From Cylindrotheca closterium (Eukaryota > Bacillariophyta > Bacillariophyceae > Bacillariales > Bacillariaceae), in the NCBI GenBank assembly GCA_933822405.4, contig CAKOGP040001869.1, forward strand, positions 826,816 through 890,815: a stretch of DNA of 64,000 nt, in the 5' to 3' direction. The position numbers and the translations under genes were made by a program. The notes under the pieces were generated by a model, which was not told where the DNA came from, ran no database searches, and saw nothing but the letters and a program-made list of their open reading frames with translations. Positions 28,978-39,560 of the stretch are shown here, one piece after another (the stretch's first letter is position 1; each line of letters begins with the position of its first letter).

Positions 28978-30846
28978 CTAATTGGTGACGGCATCCTTGG
29001 GGTACCGTAGCGTCAAGGAACACACCAAAGTCAAAGGATCTTCTGGATTTGGTTGCATGGTCAAAGATCCTCCCTTGGTATACTGCGACCAGTCAAAGGC
29101 GGTTCCAGTCACCAAGGCAAAGTTCTCCGTTTGGTGATCTTGGACGTGTCCTCGAGCAATAAACTCCCCAATACCAAATGTACCTGGAGTTGCGAGATGT
29201 ACCTTGTAGGTGCAAAGAACGTCGTGATTCATGCTGGTGACAATACAAGTCGCACTAAAATCGCCAACGGCCTCATCTGTATTGATGGTTCCTTCGGGAG
29301 AATAGTCGTAAATGGCCCCCGCCATGGCGACAACACTGGTCATGTGGAAGTTTTCTGGCGAGTCAGTGGATTCAGCTGTGGTTCGGACCTACAGTTGTGT
29401 TTGGAGGAAGAAGATTGTTGTGAGTTTCAAGAAGAAATGATATAACCAGCATTGGGCAAAACGTGTTGTGTGTATGGATTGACTTACCATTGCAAATTCC
29501 CACATGTCTGTAAGGGTCTCGACTTCTTGTTCTACAGGTTCTTCATCTTCAGTTTCGTCTTCATCATCAATGACATCCTCACCAATATTGTCGAAAACGC
29601 CGCCTTGATCCTCACCACCACCGCCGTTGCTATCGGCATCATCAGCAGTGCCATCTTGATCTGACCCTTGGCTGTCTCCTGGTGTGGATGGCTCATCTTC
29701 ACCATCAGTTGCCGCATCCGAATCATCAGCAGTGTCATCTTCGCCGCCACCTTGTGCTCCACCGTCACTACTATTTGCCATGTCACCACTGATGGGGCCT
29801 TCCTCATCTTCACTAATGGCAGGTGCCCGGTAGTCTTCACTCGCGGGAAATTGGTCTTCACTGACAACAGGTGCAGCATCTTCACTCACTGGCATAGCGT
29901 CGCCACTGATAGGCCCTGCGTCTTCGCTGACAACAGGTGCAGCATCTTCACTCACTGGCATAGCGTCGCCACTGATAGGACCTGCGTCTTCACTGACAAT
30001 AGGTGCAGCATCTTCACTCACTGGCATAGCGTCGCCACTGATGGGGCCTTCGTCTTCACTGACAATAGGTGCAGCATCTTCACTCACTGGCATAGCGTCG
30101 CCACTGATGGGGCCTTCGTCTTCGCTTATGGGCATAGTGTCGCCACTAATAGGACCTTGATCTTCACTCATCATCGTTGGAGGTTCTGTCATCATGATGG
30201 TAGGAGAAGATGATGCCAACATGGTAGGGGAGGAAGTAGGAGGAGAACTCGTCGGTGGTTGGGTTTTTGTGACCATGTCACCCTTGCTGCTGCTGCTGCT
30301 GCTACTGGATCTCTTGGAGGACTTTTTGGAGGACTTGCTGGTACCTTTGCCTCCCTTTCCTTTCGAACTGGAGGATCCTTTTCCACTCTTGGCACTGCTG
30401 CTGGTAGAATACTTTTTGGAACCTTTGGTACCTTCCATGGCCATTGCACTCTTCTTGGTAGATAAGGCTCGATGAAAGTTAGCTTCCTTGGTAGTAGTGG
30501 TGGTGGTGGTGGTAGCAGTAGTTGTAGTAGCATCGATAGCAGCAGCAGCAGCAGCAGCAGGATGACCAGCCTTGAGTCGTCGTTTCATTTCAAGTTCGCG
30601 ACGAGTTGCTTCCATCCTTCGCTTGTTCAAAAGCTTCTTCATTTCTTGAGCATGCTGTTCAAAGGTTTCATGCTGGGACAGCGATCGTCCTCCATCGACA
30701 GCAGCACCAACAGAGCCAACCTCCTTTGCAAAAGGATCCAAGAATGGCATCAGCTTGGCATCCACCACCGACATGTTGGTGGACAAGATCAAGAGCGTGG
30801 TTGCCACAAGAAGCGACGACGTAGACACAAAGGAAAGTTTCATCAT
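28978..30846 (-). CDS. Secreted acidic-repeat protein with Lys/Ser clusters and two-Cys C-terminal domain
   Basis: Two exons, 30846-29488 and 29388-28978 (589 residues), phase 0, 99-bp GTAAGT...TAG intron. Signal peptide: MMKLSFVSTSSLLVATTLLI through VVDA. RXL sites follow (GRSLSQ, HRALST), then Ala and Thr runs. Next are Lys/Ser clusters (GTSKSSKKSSKRSSSSSSSS), a Pro-Thr spacer, and a repeat of SED and SGD units (GPISGDAMPVSED). A very acidic tract then ends in TDMWEFAM. The intron falls there, just as in the gene at 19824-21115. Exon 2 encodes the shared domain: SATCIVTSMNHDVLCTYKV (C-x10-C) and ALVTGTAFDWSQYTKGGS. The alternating Lys-rich and Asp/Glu/Ser-rich arms suggest a zwitterionic, phosphorylatable matrix protein like the silaffins. 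Function is inferred from composition, not catalytic residues. Confidence 0.85.
29860..30160 (-). repeat. 66-bp coding tandem repeat (SED/SGD units)
   Basis: About four near-identical copies of a 66-bp unit, each encoding GPISGDAMPVSED followed by AAP and VVSED or IVSED. The high DNA identity between copies suggests recent expansion. Short-read assemblies may have the wrong copy number here. Confidence 0.85.
30450..30565 (-). repeat. Ala and Thr codon runs
   Basis: Trinucleotide runs inside the same gene (a CAG-type run encoding poly-Ala and a GTG/GTA run encoding poly-Thr). They are likely length-variable. Confidence 0.8.
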
Positions 30847-31316
30847 GACAGTTTTTCTTGGAGATTAGATCAAAACGATTTTATGACTTCTTGTTGTGTT
30901 TGTTGCGTTAGGTTTCGTCTCTTTGGAGTTGGATACTGAAATTTGTTGTTGTTTCAGTGACGGAACCAGTTGCTTCCAGTAATTCAATTCATCCTTGATC
31001 CAAGTCTTATTTCCCGCCGTTTGACAGTCGTACCTAGACAGTTTTGAACCGATCCGTCTAAATAAGTATGTCGTATCGGATACGCGTACCCCTCCATCCG
31101 TGCGCGTACTAGATTTCAAATTTGAATTCACCCACAAGCAAGGATGCCGGAGCTCTAAACTCGTTGTGGGAAGCTTTTGTTTTTTCGGGTGTCCAACTCC
31201 ATCGTTGAATTTTGTGAAAGAAAAGCAAGTTGACCTTCACATTCATTTGTAAATATTATCCTTGATTCATTCTTTTATTGATTCATTCAACAAACTATCA
31301 ATTTGTATATTCCATC
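30847..31316. promoter_or_regulatory. Divergent intergenic region between two secreted-protein genes
   Basis: The start codons of two members of the secreted family (28978-30846 leftward, 31317-32181 rightward) face away from each other across 470 bp. This arrangement would allow shared regulation. No coding sequence is seen. Confidence 0.45.
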
Positions 31317-32181
31317 ATGATGAGCACCAAGTTCCTAGTCGTTTTCTTCCTTTCCTTGTTGAATGCTTCTCAAGCCATGTATCGAAACAAGAACAAGGAT
31401 GAAGCAGCCGCGAAACATCCACCAGCAAGTGCACAAGAAATGAAGGCTCTCATGGAAGAACGTTCTAGACGTCGTGCACAAGAAGAAACCGTTGCGACCG
31501 ATGGTACTACTACTACTACCCCTGATAAGGGCGACAAGATGATCTCCCGAAATGGTGATGTCAAGATCGATGGTGATGAAATTGAAGTGTCCTTTGTGGT
31601 TGTAAGTCTTACTGCTATCTTGATTGTATTGATCGAATTGTCGCATGGTATCGCATTGAAAGAAGTGTCCATCAGACATTATTGCCGTGTACCGGGTACA
31701 TGTGCTATGTATAGGAATCAATCGTCAATCATCAATCTGTAGCTCACCAACTTCGTTTCTTTCTCTCTTGCTTTCTCATTATTATTAGACAATGGAAGAA
31801 TTCAGAGACACTGTCATTGGAGAAACTGAAGTCTTGGGCGACAAGTTTGTCTTTTCTGGACCGATGGCCCTCGCTAACGACTCTACTGGAACATGGGAAG
31901 CTGGCGAAGACGAGATTGGTGTCGCCACCGGTTCGTGCGTAGTCTGCCTGGCAGAACCCCAATGGTGCTGCGACTTCTTTTTCACCTTTGATAAGAATGG
32001 AGGAGAATTTTTCCAATTTGCCACGGTTGCTTCCAGTGGATATGTCTTTGAAGACGAAGGCCGCTTCTGGGTTACTGGTGCAGGAGGAGACTTTGTTGCT
32101 TCTCACAATGGAATGGGAGAAATGATATTGGATCCTTTCTTCAACCCCATCTTTTATTTCAAGCTAAACCTTCGAGCCTAA
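31317..32181 (+). CDS. Small secreted protein with Cys-containing beta-rich domain
   Basis: Two exons, 31317-31601 and 31789-32181 (225 residues), phase 0, 187-bp GTAAGT...TAG intron. The signal peptide is MMSTKFLVVFFLSLLNASQA. A short helical, charged stretch follows (EMKALMEERSRRRAQEE), similar in style to the MKKLLNKRRMEATRRELEMK segment in the neighbour. The intron sits just before the C-terminal domain, as in that neighbour. The domain has GSCVVCLAEPQWCCDFFF (C-x9-C followed by Cys) and FWVTGAGGDFVASHNGMGE, which resembles the VTGTxFD block of the relatives. It lacks the Lys clusters and acidic repeats. It is a divergent, short member of the local family; the relation is weaker than for the other three. 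Confidence 0.78.
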
Positions 32182-32514
32182 TACCTCAAAAGAAGAAAAA
32201 AGAAAATGAGAAGTAAAAAGACAATTGGACGATCCATCCAAGAAAAGATAGGAGGGAGCACTCACTTTTTCTGTTTCCATATTGGACAGTAGTTGTACCT
32301 ATGGAAACTGTGTTGGAAAAAGGTTGGGGACAACTCACATGAGATGGATCATTAAAAAGAATACATCCTGCATGCAATTTTTTTGATATTATTGCATGGT
32401 TGTTTTGTAACATCGTAATAATTCGTAATCATAAAAAAAATACCACAGTATACAAGTACAGACAGTTTGTGTTGTATAATACATTTGGCATTAGCATTGG
32501 CATTAGCCAGCAAG
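32182..32514. other. Convergent intergenic region, no gene seen
   Basis: AT-rich 333-bp space that probably holds both 3' UTRs. No supported gene. Confidence 0.4.
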
Positions 32515-33786
32515 CTATTTGCTACTACTCCATTGATCGCTCGTTGTTGGGACAAATTCAACCCCGTTGTTGTTGTTGTTGTTGTTCAATCTTTCATTGA
32601 TACAATGAAACAAATGTTCTGCGGTTTGACAGAGGGCAGGATTAGAACCATGATGGTACTTTGTCATGCGAATCAAAAGTGGGACCACGACTTTCTGGAG
32701 TGTGTCTTCTTGGTGAATGGTCGTAATGCTCCAAGCATCCTCCTCCTCCACTACTTCCTCGTTGTTACCAGGAGAGTCGCCCTCAATAGTAGTGCCACCA
32801 GATGGCGGCGGCAAGGGCTTGGTGGTGGGTTTAGAGACCCCCCAGAGTAGGAGTTTGGGAAGTAGGACACGTTCCATAAAGAGACAACCAAACCCTTGCA
32901 AGTAACCGTTCGTTGGAAATCGCCACAACGAGTGAACGACCAATGCGAGACAGGCATCCGATCCAGCAGTTGACGGCATGTGCTGGGCCAATTCGGAAAG
33001 CAAGGCCACACAGGCAGTGAATACCGTTTCATTCTTGGATTCGTGCTGCTTGGAGATGGCGCGCACAATGGTACGAAGGCCTCCCATTTCGACGAGCGCA
33101 TGGGCAATGGTGGCTTCCCTGTGGAGCAAATTTGCCAAAATGCGTAAAATGGTGGATACCACCACAGAACAGGATTCCCATTCCTTGAATGCCAAGACTA
33201 AAATGGGAACCCCACGAAGCTGTTGAAAGTGTTCACCGGCATTGGTAGAAGACGAAAAAGAAGAAGGAGTCCCAGTATCGGCCCGAAAAGTGCTTGGTGG
33301 GATGGAAGAATGGTGTGGAGTGTTGCCAGGAATGCCCTTGCTGGTGGTAGTGTTGCCAAAGTCAAGCGCATCGGGGAAAGTATCGTTTGTGTTGACACTT
33401 GATGATCCTTGCGCTACAGCTGAAGCCTTTTGTTTCGAGTCGGTTTGCATCCAATTGTGGACAATAGGTTGGAGCGCTAGAACGGCCGCTTGTGCCTGAT
33501 TCGACGTATTGCTGTCACGCAACCTTTTCAATTGACGGCCCAAGGAAGGAATACTACTGTTTGGAATGCGACTGTTTTGGCGATTTTGCAAGCTAGTAGA
33601 GGTAGAGGTGGCGATAGGTGGTGGCGGTGGTGGTAATGTCGAAGAGGCAGAGGACGCGAGGTTGATGTGGTTGTGCTGGCCAGTTTGGATGATCATTGGG
33701 TTCACGTCTTTGGAGTTTGGCATCATCGGGTCAAAGGAAACTCTGCGACACTGTGTTCGATGAGGGTGTTGTAGAGTTGGCATCAT
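32515..33786 (-). CDS. Armadillo/HEAT-like helical-repeat protein
   Basis: A 423-residue frame from the ATG at 33786 (MMPTLQHPHRTQCRRVSFDP). The same frame is open to 34038, but that part shows no conserved character. The N-terminal third is disordered with poly-Pro and Ser/Thr. From about residue 190 on, helical repeats are visible: GVPILVLAFKEWESCSVVVS, then ILANLLHREATIAHALVEMGG, then VFTACVALLSELAQHM. These have the spacing and small/hydrophobic pattern of ARM/HEAT repeats. The C-terminus has a poly-Asn run encoded by a GTT microsatellite on the plus strand (about 32568-32585). It probably acts as a protein-binding scaffold. No partner or compartment can be assigned. Confidence 0.65.
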   Translation of the reverse strand: MMPTLQHPHRTQCRRVSFDPMMPNSKDVNPMIIQTGQHNHINLASSASSTLPPPPPPIATSTSTSLQNRQNSRIPNSSIPSLGRQLKRLRDSNTSNQAQAAVLALQPIVHNWMQTDSKQKASAVAQGSSSVNTNDTFPDALDFGNTTTSKGIPGNTPHHSSIPPSTFRADTGTPSSFSSSTNAGEHFQQLRGVPILVLAFKEWESCSVVVSTILRILANLLHREATIAHALVEMGGLRTIVRAISKQHESKNETVFTACVALLSELAQHMPSTAGSDACLALVVHSLWRFPTNGYLQGFGCLFMERVLLPKLLLWGVSKPTTKPLPPPSGGTTIEGDSPGNNEEVVEEEDAWSITTIHQEDTLQKVVVPLLIRMTKYHHGSNPALCQTAEHLFHCINERLNNNNNNNGVEFVPTTSDQWSSSK

Positions 33787-34258
33787 AACGAGTCGTTGCG
33801 TGGTCTCGTTCAGTTGTTGCTGATGAGAAAAACTCGACAGCGGTGGTTCGAATTTGTGTGTGACAACAAAATAAAAATGAACCAAAGTGCGATTCGACTC
33901 ATTCGAGTGCTTGGGAAAGTGCCAACACGAAATACTGTTTCGAACCGCACTGCAGGCGTGAAGTCCCCCTATGCTCTGCCATGTCTCTATTACTTTCCCA
34001 TACATTTCATTTCCCACCAATACGGAGCCAACCAGCACAACGTTATTGTGTCAAGAACTAACTGCTGTGACGTGTCCCCGCTATCTCCAGCCCTAGAACC
34101 AGTGCAGACAAACAACCAGCAGAGCCACCATCAGATTTGAAATGTCGACGACTGACTCACTCACTTCGCCCTTTAGATCCTGACCCAACTCTGCATTGCT
34201 TAAAAGCTGTAAAACGAGTGGTATGACCCTTGCAATAAGAATCAATCACCAGCACCCT
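33787..34258. other. Intergenic region, no gene seen
   Basis: Space between two leftward genes. It probably contains the promoter of the ARM-like gene and the 3' end of the ubiquitin-like gene's neighbourhood. No motif stands out. Confidence 0.3.
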
Positions 34259-35134
34259 TCAGTTCCCTCCTGCTGATGACGATGCGTCCTCTTGTCGATA
34301 CAATACGAAAATCGTAGCATCCCAACCAATCCCATAGTCCACAAGACGACGAAAATTTTCCAGTTGCTTTCCGGCGAAAAGCAGCCGCATTCTATCGATA
34401 CTACGATGGCGCCTAATCGTTGGTCCGTTGGTGCTCGCCATCATTACCCCAGGCTTGTTGTGGTCCTTTTCATTGTTGTCAATATCCATATCCTCGTGGC
34501 TTTCTCCTTGTAGCAGTGTTCCCGTTGTTACATTTTGACGTTCCCTTTGTTGCTCTTGTAAATCCACTAAAATAACCTTGACCATGATGCAAGGAGAGAA
34601 AAGGCTTGGTAGTTTGATTAATACCGGGTCATTCTGGTTTGGGGGTGGAAACTTGAGATGAAGCGATACAGCACATCGATGATTTGTGGTGAAAGTCGGA
34701 AATGCGTAGATATGGGACTGAGGTTGAATTCCCAGCTCATGTAATGCTTGAAAGTCCCTATACCTAAACTTTGAGTTTCGGGTATGTCGCTCCGATGATT
34801 CTTTCTGACCTTCTTTAAAACTGTTCTGATACAAGCTCTCATCCTCTTGCAAGGCATCGTTGAAAAGAAGGATTCCATCCGAATCGACTGCGATCATCGT
34901 CACGGTTGCTTCACCCCCATGACTTGGAATATCAGTGTTGTTGTAGAAGGGCTTGAAGAGTTCGACTAATCGTTGCCGGAATTCCATCAACGTCTCGTCA
35001 TGATCAATGGGCAACGAATGCCTTTGCCAAGGATGGCTTTCCGTGGACTTGTAACGCGTATTGGTTGCATAAACATTTAGAACATCTTTAGCCGTTGCTG
35101 TGTCTTCTCTCTGAGGCTTCGATACATGATCCAT
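34259..35134 (-). CDS. Protein with C-terminal ubiquitin-like domain
   Basis: A 291-residue single exon. The C-terminal 100 residues resemble a ubiquitin-like fold. After VKVILVDLQ there is an insertion rich in Asp and Asn, then MRLLFAGKQLENFRRLVDYG and a final strand, ATIFVLYR. This matches the ubiquitin pattern LIFAGKQLEDGRTLSDYNI. The di-Gly processing tail is absent, so it is not a conjugated modifier. The N-terminal part contains a second region with a beta-grasp-like rhythm (RHSLPIDHDETLMEFRQRLV). Such adaptors bind the proteasome or chaperones, but nothing in the sequence fixes a partner. Confidence 0.62.
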   Translation of the reverse strand: MDHVSKPQREDTATAKDVLNVYATNTRYKSTESHPWQRHSLPIDHDETLMEFRQRLVELFKPFYNNTDIPSHGGEATVTMIAVDSDGILLFNDALQEDESLYQNSFKEGQKESSERHTRNSKFRYRDFQALHELGIQPQSHIYAFPTFTTNHRCAVSLHLKFPPPNQNDPVLIKLPSLFSPCIMVKVILVDLQEQQRERQNVTTGTLLQGESHEDMDIDNNEKDHNKPGVMMASTNGPTIRRHRSIDRMRLLFAGKQLENFRRLVDYGIGWDATIFVLYRQEDASSSAGGN

Positions 35135-35517
35135 CCTGTCAGAAACAGACAGGTTGAAAGTGGCAAATACATCTTGATACTACCGGTATGAATGAGAAAG
35201 TTGGATAAAAGGTTGACGGTTCTCGGTGAGCATCATATCGTATGGTATCGTATTAGTCGAAATCGATGTTGACTTCTTCGATCAACAAAAATTTGATAGA
35301 TTTTTCAACGAACTCAAAACAGTACAGTAGAACTACGAAAGAGAGTGACGATGATCACCGCGTGATTTTATCATAGAATTTATGAATACATTTTTAAGTA
35401 TAAAAAGAAAAATCAAGTAAACACCCTGCATCTAATCATGCTAGGAAGCGCCTGGTCCACAAAGCTAGCTTTGGCCGAACAGTGTGGGAACAGAACATCC
35501 AGCACTCCAGTTGTCAT
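35135..35517. other. Intergenic region, no gene seen
   Basis: AT-rich 383-bp space. An ACAGTACAGTAG element lies near 35319-35330, upstream of the ubiquitin-like gene. Confidence 0.35.
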
Positions 35518-38500
35518 TCAGCCTATCCAATAGGTAGTCATTTTCCCTCTCCCCTTGACGGCTGTCTCCCCACGTAATCTAACTAGAAGATCCGATTTCT
35601 GTGACATCAGTAACAGGGCGCTTTCTTTTGTGCACAACACTTTGCCATCCTCAGAGTTGCTCTCCATTCGAGATGCCACATTCACGGTATCTCCGAACAC
35701 TCCATAGCGTGGATTCAATGATCCAACAACATTGCTCACTACTGGGCCTGAATGGAACCCGACACGGATATGCACATATCCCAACGAAGGATCGTCTTCA
35801 TCAATTAAGGTTTCCGAAGCTGCTTGAATGGCATCGTTGGCAAACAAGGCTACTCGCTTCACATGATCTGAGCTCTGGTTCTTGGCCAAGTTACCGGCAC
35901 ACATGTATGCATCTCCAATCGTCTCAATCTTGAACAAGTCATGCTTCTGACTTAACGTGTCAAGCTTAAGATAGAGACGATCAAGCATTTGAGAAACCTT
36001 GATTGGCTCGAACTTGGAAGCAATGGTGGTAAAGCCGATGATATCGGAGAAGAGAATAGTCACACAATCGTGGCTTTCTGGCTCCACCTTGCCACCAACT
36101 CTGAGAACATCTGCGACATGTCTTGGAAACGCTTGGTAAAGGAAGTCGACTTCGTTGGTTGGATCAATCATCTTGGAACGACTGACACGATTTGCTGAAA
36201 ATGAGCATTTGTCAAAAATGTGAGCATCCAGCTCTTTCAGGCGATGGTCGAGGGCGCTTGCCGTTGGTCTTTGTTCGGGGTCATGGTGCCACAAAAACTG
36301 GATTAGCTTCCTCAATTTCACAGGACAATCTATAGGAAGGCGAGGTCTCTTGTTTTCTTTTCGATCGACAATGGCGTGAAGCAACTCAGCAACGTTTTCT
36401 GTCTCATCATGGTATGGCTCTTCCCTTGATACAACTTCTGAAATAATGATGCCCACTGCATACATGTCTGACTTGGTGGTGTTCAGGGATTTGCCTGTCA
36501 ACAATTCTGGAGCCATCCACAGTGGAGTGCCAGTTGCTTTGGTAGGCTTTCGTTCAGAAAAGCCAAAGTCAGACACCTTGGCTCGAAAAGTCGAGTCGAT
36601 CAAGATGTTGGCCGACGTCAAGTCCCCATGGACCATTTGTGGCTCAAATGAATGCAAGAAACGAACTCCTTGGGTGATATCCTGTAAAATTCTAAGAATC
36701 ATTTCGGATTCAAGGGCCATGGTGGGATTTTGCAAGACTTCAGAAAGGGAACCATGCTCCATGTATTCCATGATAAGTTGTGGTACAGATCTCTTTTCGA
36801 TGACAGCACCTGAACAAGTGAATGTGGTGTGAGAATATGATTTTGTGGTTTGGAAATGGGTTTTTTTGGCTTCTGCAACTTACCCATGATTGTAATAATA
36901 TTTGGGTGTCGGAGTTGGGACAAAGTTTTCATTTCTGCAATGAAATCTGCTCTCGTCCACGAAAAGCTTTTCTTAAAAGACGAGGATGATTTTGGTGCTG
37001 TGGGCCAGGTCCCATCAGAGGATTCCAAGCTATGACTTCCAACAGATGTGGACAAGCACTTCAATTGCATGGACTGTACGATAGACAAATCGACCCGGGC
37101 CTCCTCTTCATCAATCCCTTCACTACTATCAGTTTCTGTTGGTCCCTTGCTTGCTGATAGCCCTAGTTCGATATCAGGAGTGGAGATACTCTCTGGCACC
37201 GTTGGTACCGCTTTTTCTTGAGATGCCTCACCTTTCTTACTTTGAGAGCTCTTCTTGCCGGCAAGATTCGATTGTTTCCGGTATGCTTGTTTCACAGCTA
37301 CTTTCGAACCACGGAATTCTGCTTGCATCACAACACCGAAAGACCCATGCCCGATGACGACTCGGGGGCTAGGGAAGTGTAGTTCATTTGATCCAACGAG
37401 CCAAAGTCGATTTGATTCTTCTTCTTTTCTCTTCATGTACCGATAGATGGCAATTGAACCAATAAGACAGATGGGAACAAGAATTGCTGAAAGAAAGGGC
37501 AGAGTGAGCACTTGCACACGTGAATCAATACATCAAAGGGTAGTTGGCCGAGCTTACCGGCCATGAGTAGCCAGATGCTAAGACATCTGCCAGCGATAAA
37601 ATAGGCAGCCCGATGACACGACGTTTCGGCTATGCATGGTCGACAAAAGCACTCAAAGCCATCAGGACACTCCAAACCTGCTTGTGCACAGGTCAGATCA
37701 AACTCGGTTTCCGAGACTTTGTTGGTCCCGTCTGGACATGTAATCTGATTGTACAGCTTTGAAGGTGGATTGCACCGCCACAGATCCAATTCAGGATCGT
37801 TTTGAATGAACTTCGTTTCTTGAAGAACATTCCGAACTTTGTTCATTGATAAAGCAATCCGCCAACGAGAATACCCGCCATCAGCAAGAGCTTGTGCTGC
37901 TGCAGTCGCAACCTCAACAGTTGTATCACATCGAGCCGAAGGATCCAGAGCATGGACGTCACTGCACAGCCCTGTAGCATTTGAAAGTAGACACGTTTCT
38001 AATGCTTTGCCAGTCCTTCCGTGTTCTGCCAATCTAAGCAACGCAGCTTGGACTTCTCGAGAGACATCTTCGGGAGTGTCTTTCATTGAGGCAATGTTCC
38101 ACTCAGGATATAGTGGAGTTGTGTGAGGGAAGGGAAAAGGGACGCCATCCACCTCATCCACTCGAGCTTCAATAATCTTCAGCAAGGAGGGATCGATTTT
38201 GACGCCCTCCCGATCTTTTGACTTTTCAAGCTGGCCTGTCCGAATGAAACCAACATCTAGGGTTCCTTCCAATACTCCTAGAACAATAAGGTTCTGGTTC
38301 CCTGTGAAGACAATTTGAGAGGGATCATTGATATATGATAGCCCTCGTTTCTCCATTTCATAAAACTGCATGAGCGCGGCACCAAAGCCAGAGATGGAAA
38401 TTGCACCAATTACTTTGTCTTTCAGATCTTCAATCCTGTTGATATTGCCGTTGTCTGCTCGAGTGATGACGAGACCCCCAAAAGTCGAAGTGTTGTATCG

Positions 38501-38902
38501 TTGGCCGTCCTTCAGCTTTGATCCAACAATGGTTGCAAGAGATTGAGTTGAATATTGGGCTGAAATACACTCAGCCGCCGCTGAGTTGACAAAAGCAAAG
38601 TCAATCTCATTGGATGCAGTGTAGTCATACATCGTTTGAAAACTAACATGCTGCATTTCGAAAGTGATGGGTGGGTCAAACCGCTTGCCCGCTGTCGCAG
38701 TCAAGTAATCAGAAAAGGTGCTGTTGTAAGATTTGTAGGCAGCTTCCACGCCTCGATTAGCCAAGACGCCCAGCTTGTACACAGTCTTGTGTTTCTCGGG
38801 GTTGAACCCAATAGTGGGAAAGCATGATGTATTGAGATCATGAGCACTCGCAAACATGCGGAGTGAAATCAATGTGGACAGTATCAAGCCACAGTACGTC
38901 AT
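35518..38902 (-). CDS. Receptor: PhnD-like ectodomain, transmembrane segment, protein kinase, guanylate cyclase
   Basis: Three exons, 38902-37558, 37486-36884 and 36809-35518 (1079 residues); introns of 71 and 74 bp, both phase 1, GT-AG. A signal peptide (MTYCGLILSTLISLRMFASA) precedes a PhnD/periplasmic phosphonate-binding-like ectodomain (about 35-300; YKLGVLANRGVEAAYKSYN, VIGAISISGFGAALMQFYE) and a Cys-rich stalk (ECPDGFECFCRPC). The membrane segment spans the first intron (SIWLLMAAILVPICLIGSIA). The kinase (about 490-800) keeps Gly494-Gly499, Lys514, Asp712 in HGDLTSAN, Asp730-Gly732 (DFG) and APE. The class III cyclase (about 885-1079) keeps metal-binding Asp905 and Asp949, Asn1026 and Arg1030. 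Glu945 favours GTP; the usual guanine-pocket Cys is Gly1019. It should turn an extracellular ligand signal into cGMP; the ligand is unknown. Confidence 0.9.
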
Positions 38903-39560
38903 TCTAGATCTTGTCTTTTAAAAGTTGTGGATGGTAGCCCACAAATATCAAGTCCATGACATTGGCGAAGGTTCGAATTTTGAGGAACATAAATGCCTGG
39001 AAAAAGAACCCCGTGTTATGCCAATAGCATCACAATTTGCAACAGTTCGCATACTAACCACTCTCCAAATCAAAGAATGGCTAAATGCGAAGAATTGTGA
39101 TGGGTTTTCTGAAATACGGATCGAAAACAGACGAGACTATGAATACATGTCGAAGAATGAGAATTGCGAATTGCGAATTGCGCAGAGTAATAGTCTGTTA
39201 ATCAATGAGAAACCAATCAGACCATTTTTCGCTTGTGCAGTTTGAGTGGGAATGCATAGCGGAGTTACAACGCTTCGGATGCAAAATGCCCGCGATTCCC
39301 AGAGGCCATTCTGCAAAAAACTGGGTGACATCTTTGTCACCATTCTCTTGGTAGGTACAACAGTAAGTTTGCTACATATTACGATTCTACATGGACAAGA
39401 TAAATCAAATGGACATACAAAGCGTGCACAAAATTGCCTCTTATGACATTTACTGAGAGGAATAAAACTTAATGCATGCGTCCAATAGTACGGCAACAAT
39501 CACCCATCACCCAAAAGAGAAAGAAGGCCTTTTGATCTGGCTTGGTAGACGTCTACTTTT
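38903..39560. other. Intergenic region, no gene seen
   Basis: 658 bp between two leftward genes. A short direct repeat of GCGAATT lies near 39166-39182. Open frames in it lack start context and coding character. Confidence 0.35.

Noticed and set aside
38925..39245. Rightward 106-codon frame near the receptor gene
   Set aside because: No ATG start, no domain, unremarkable composition.
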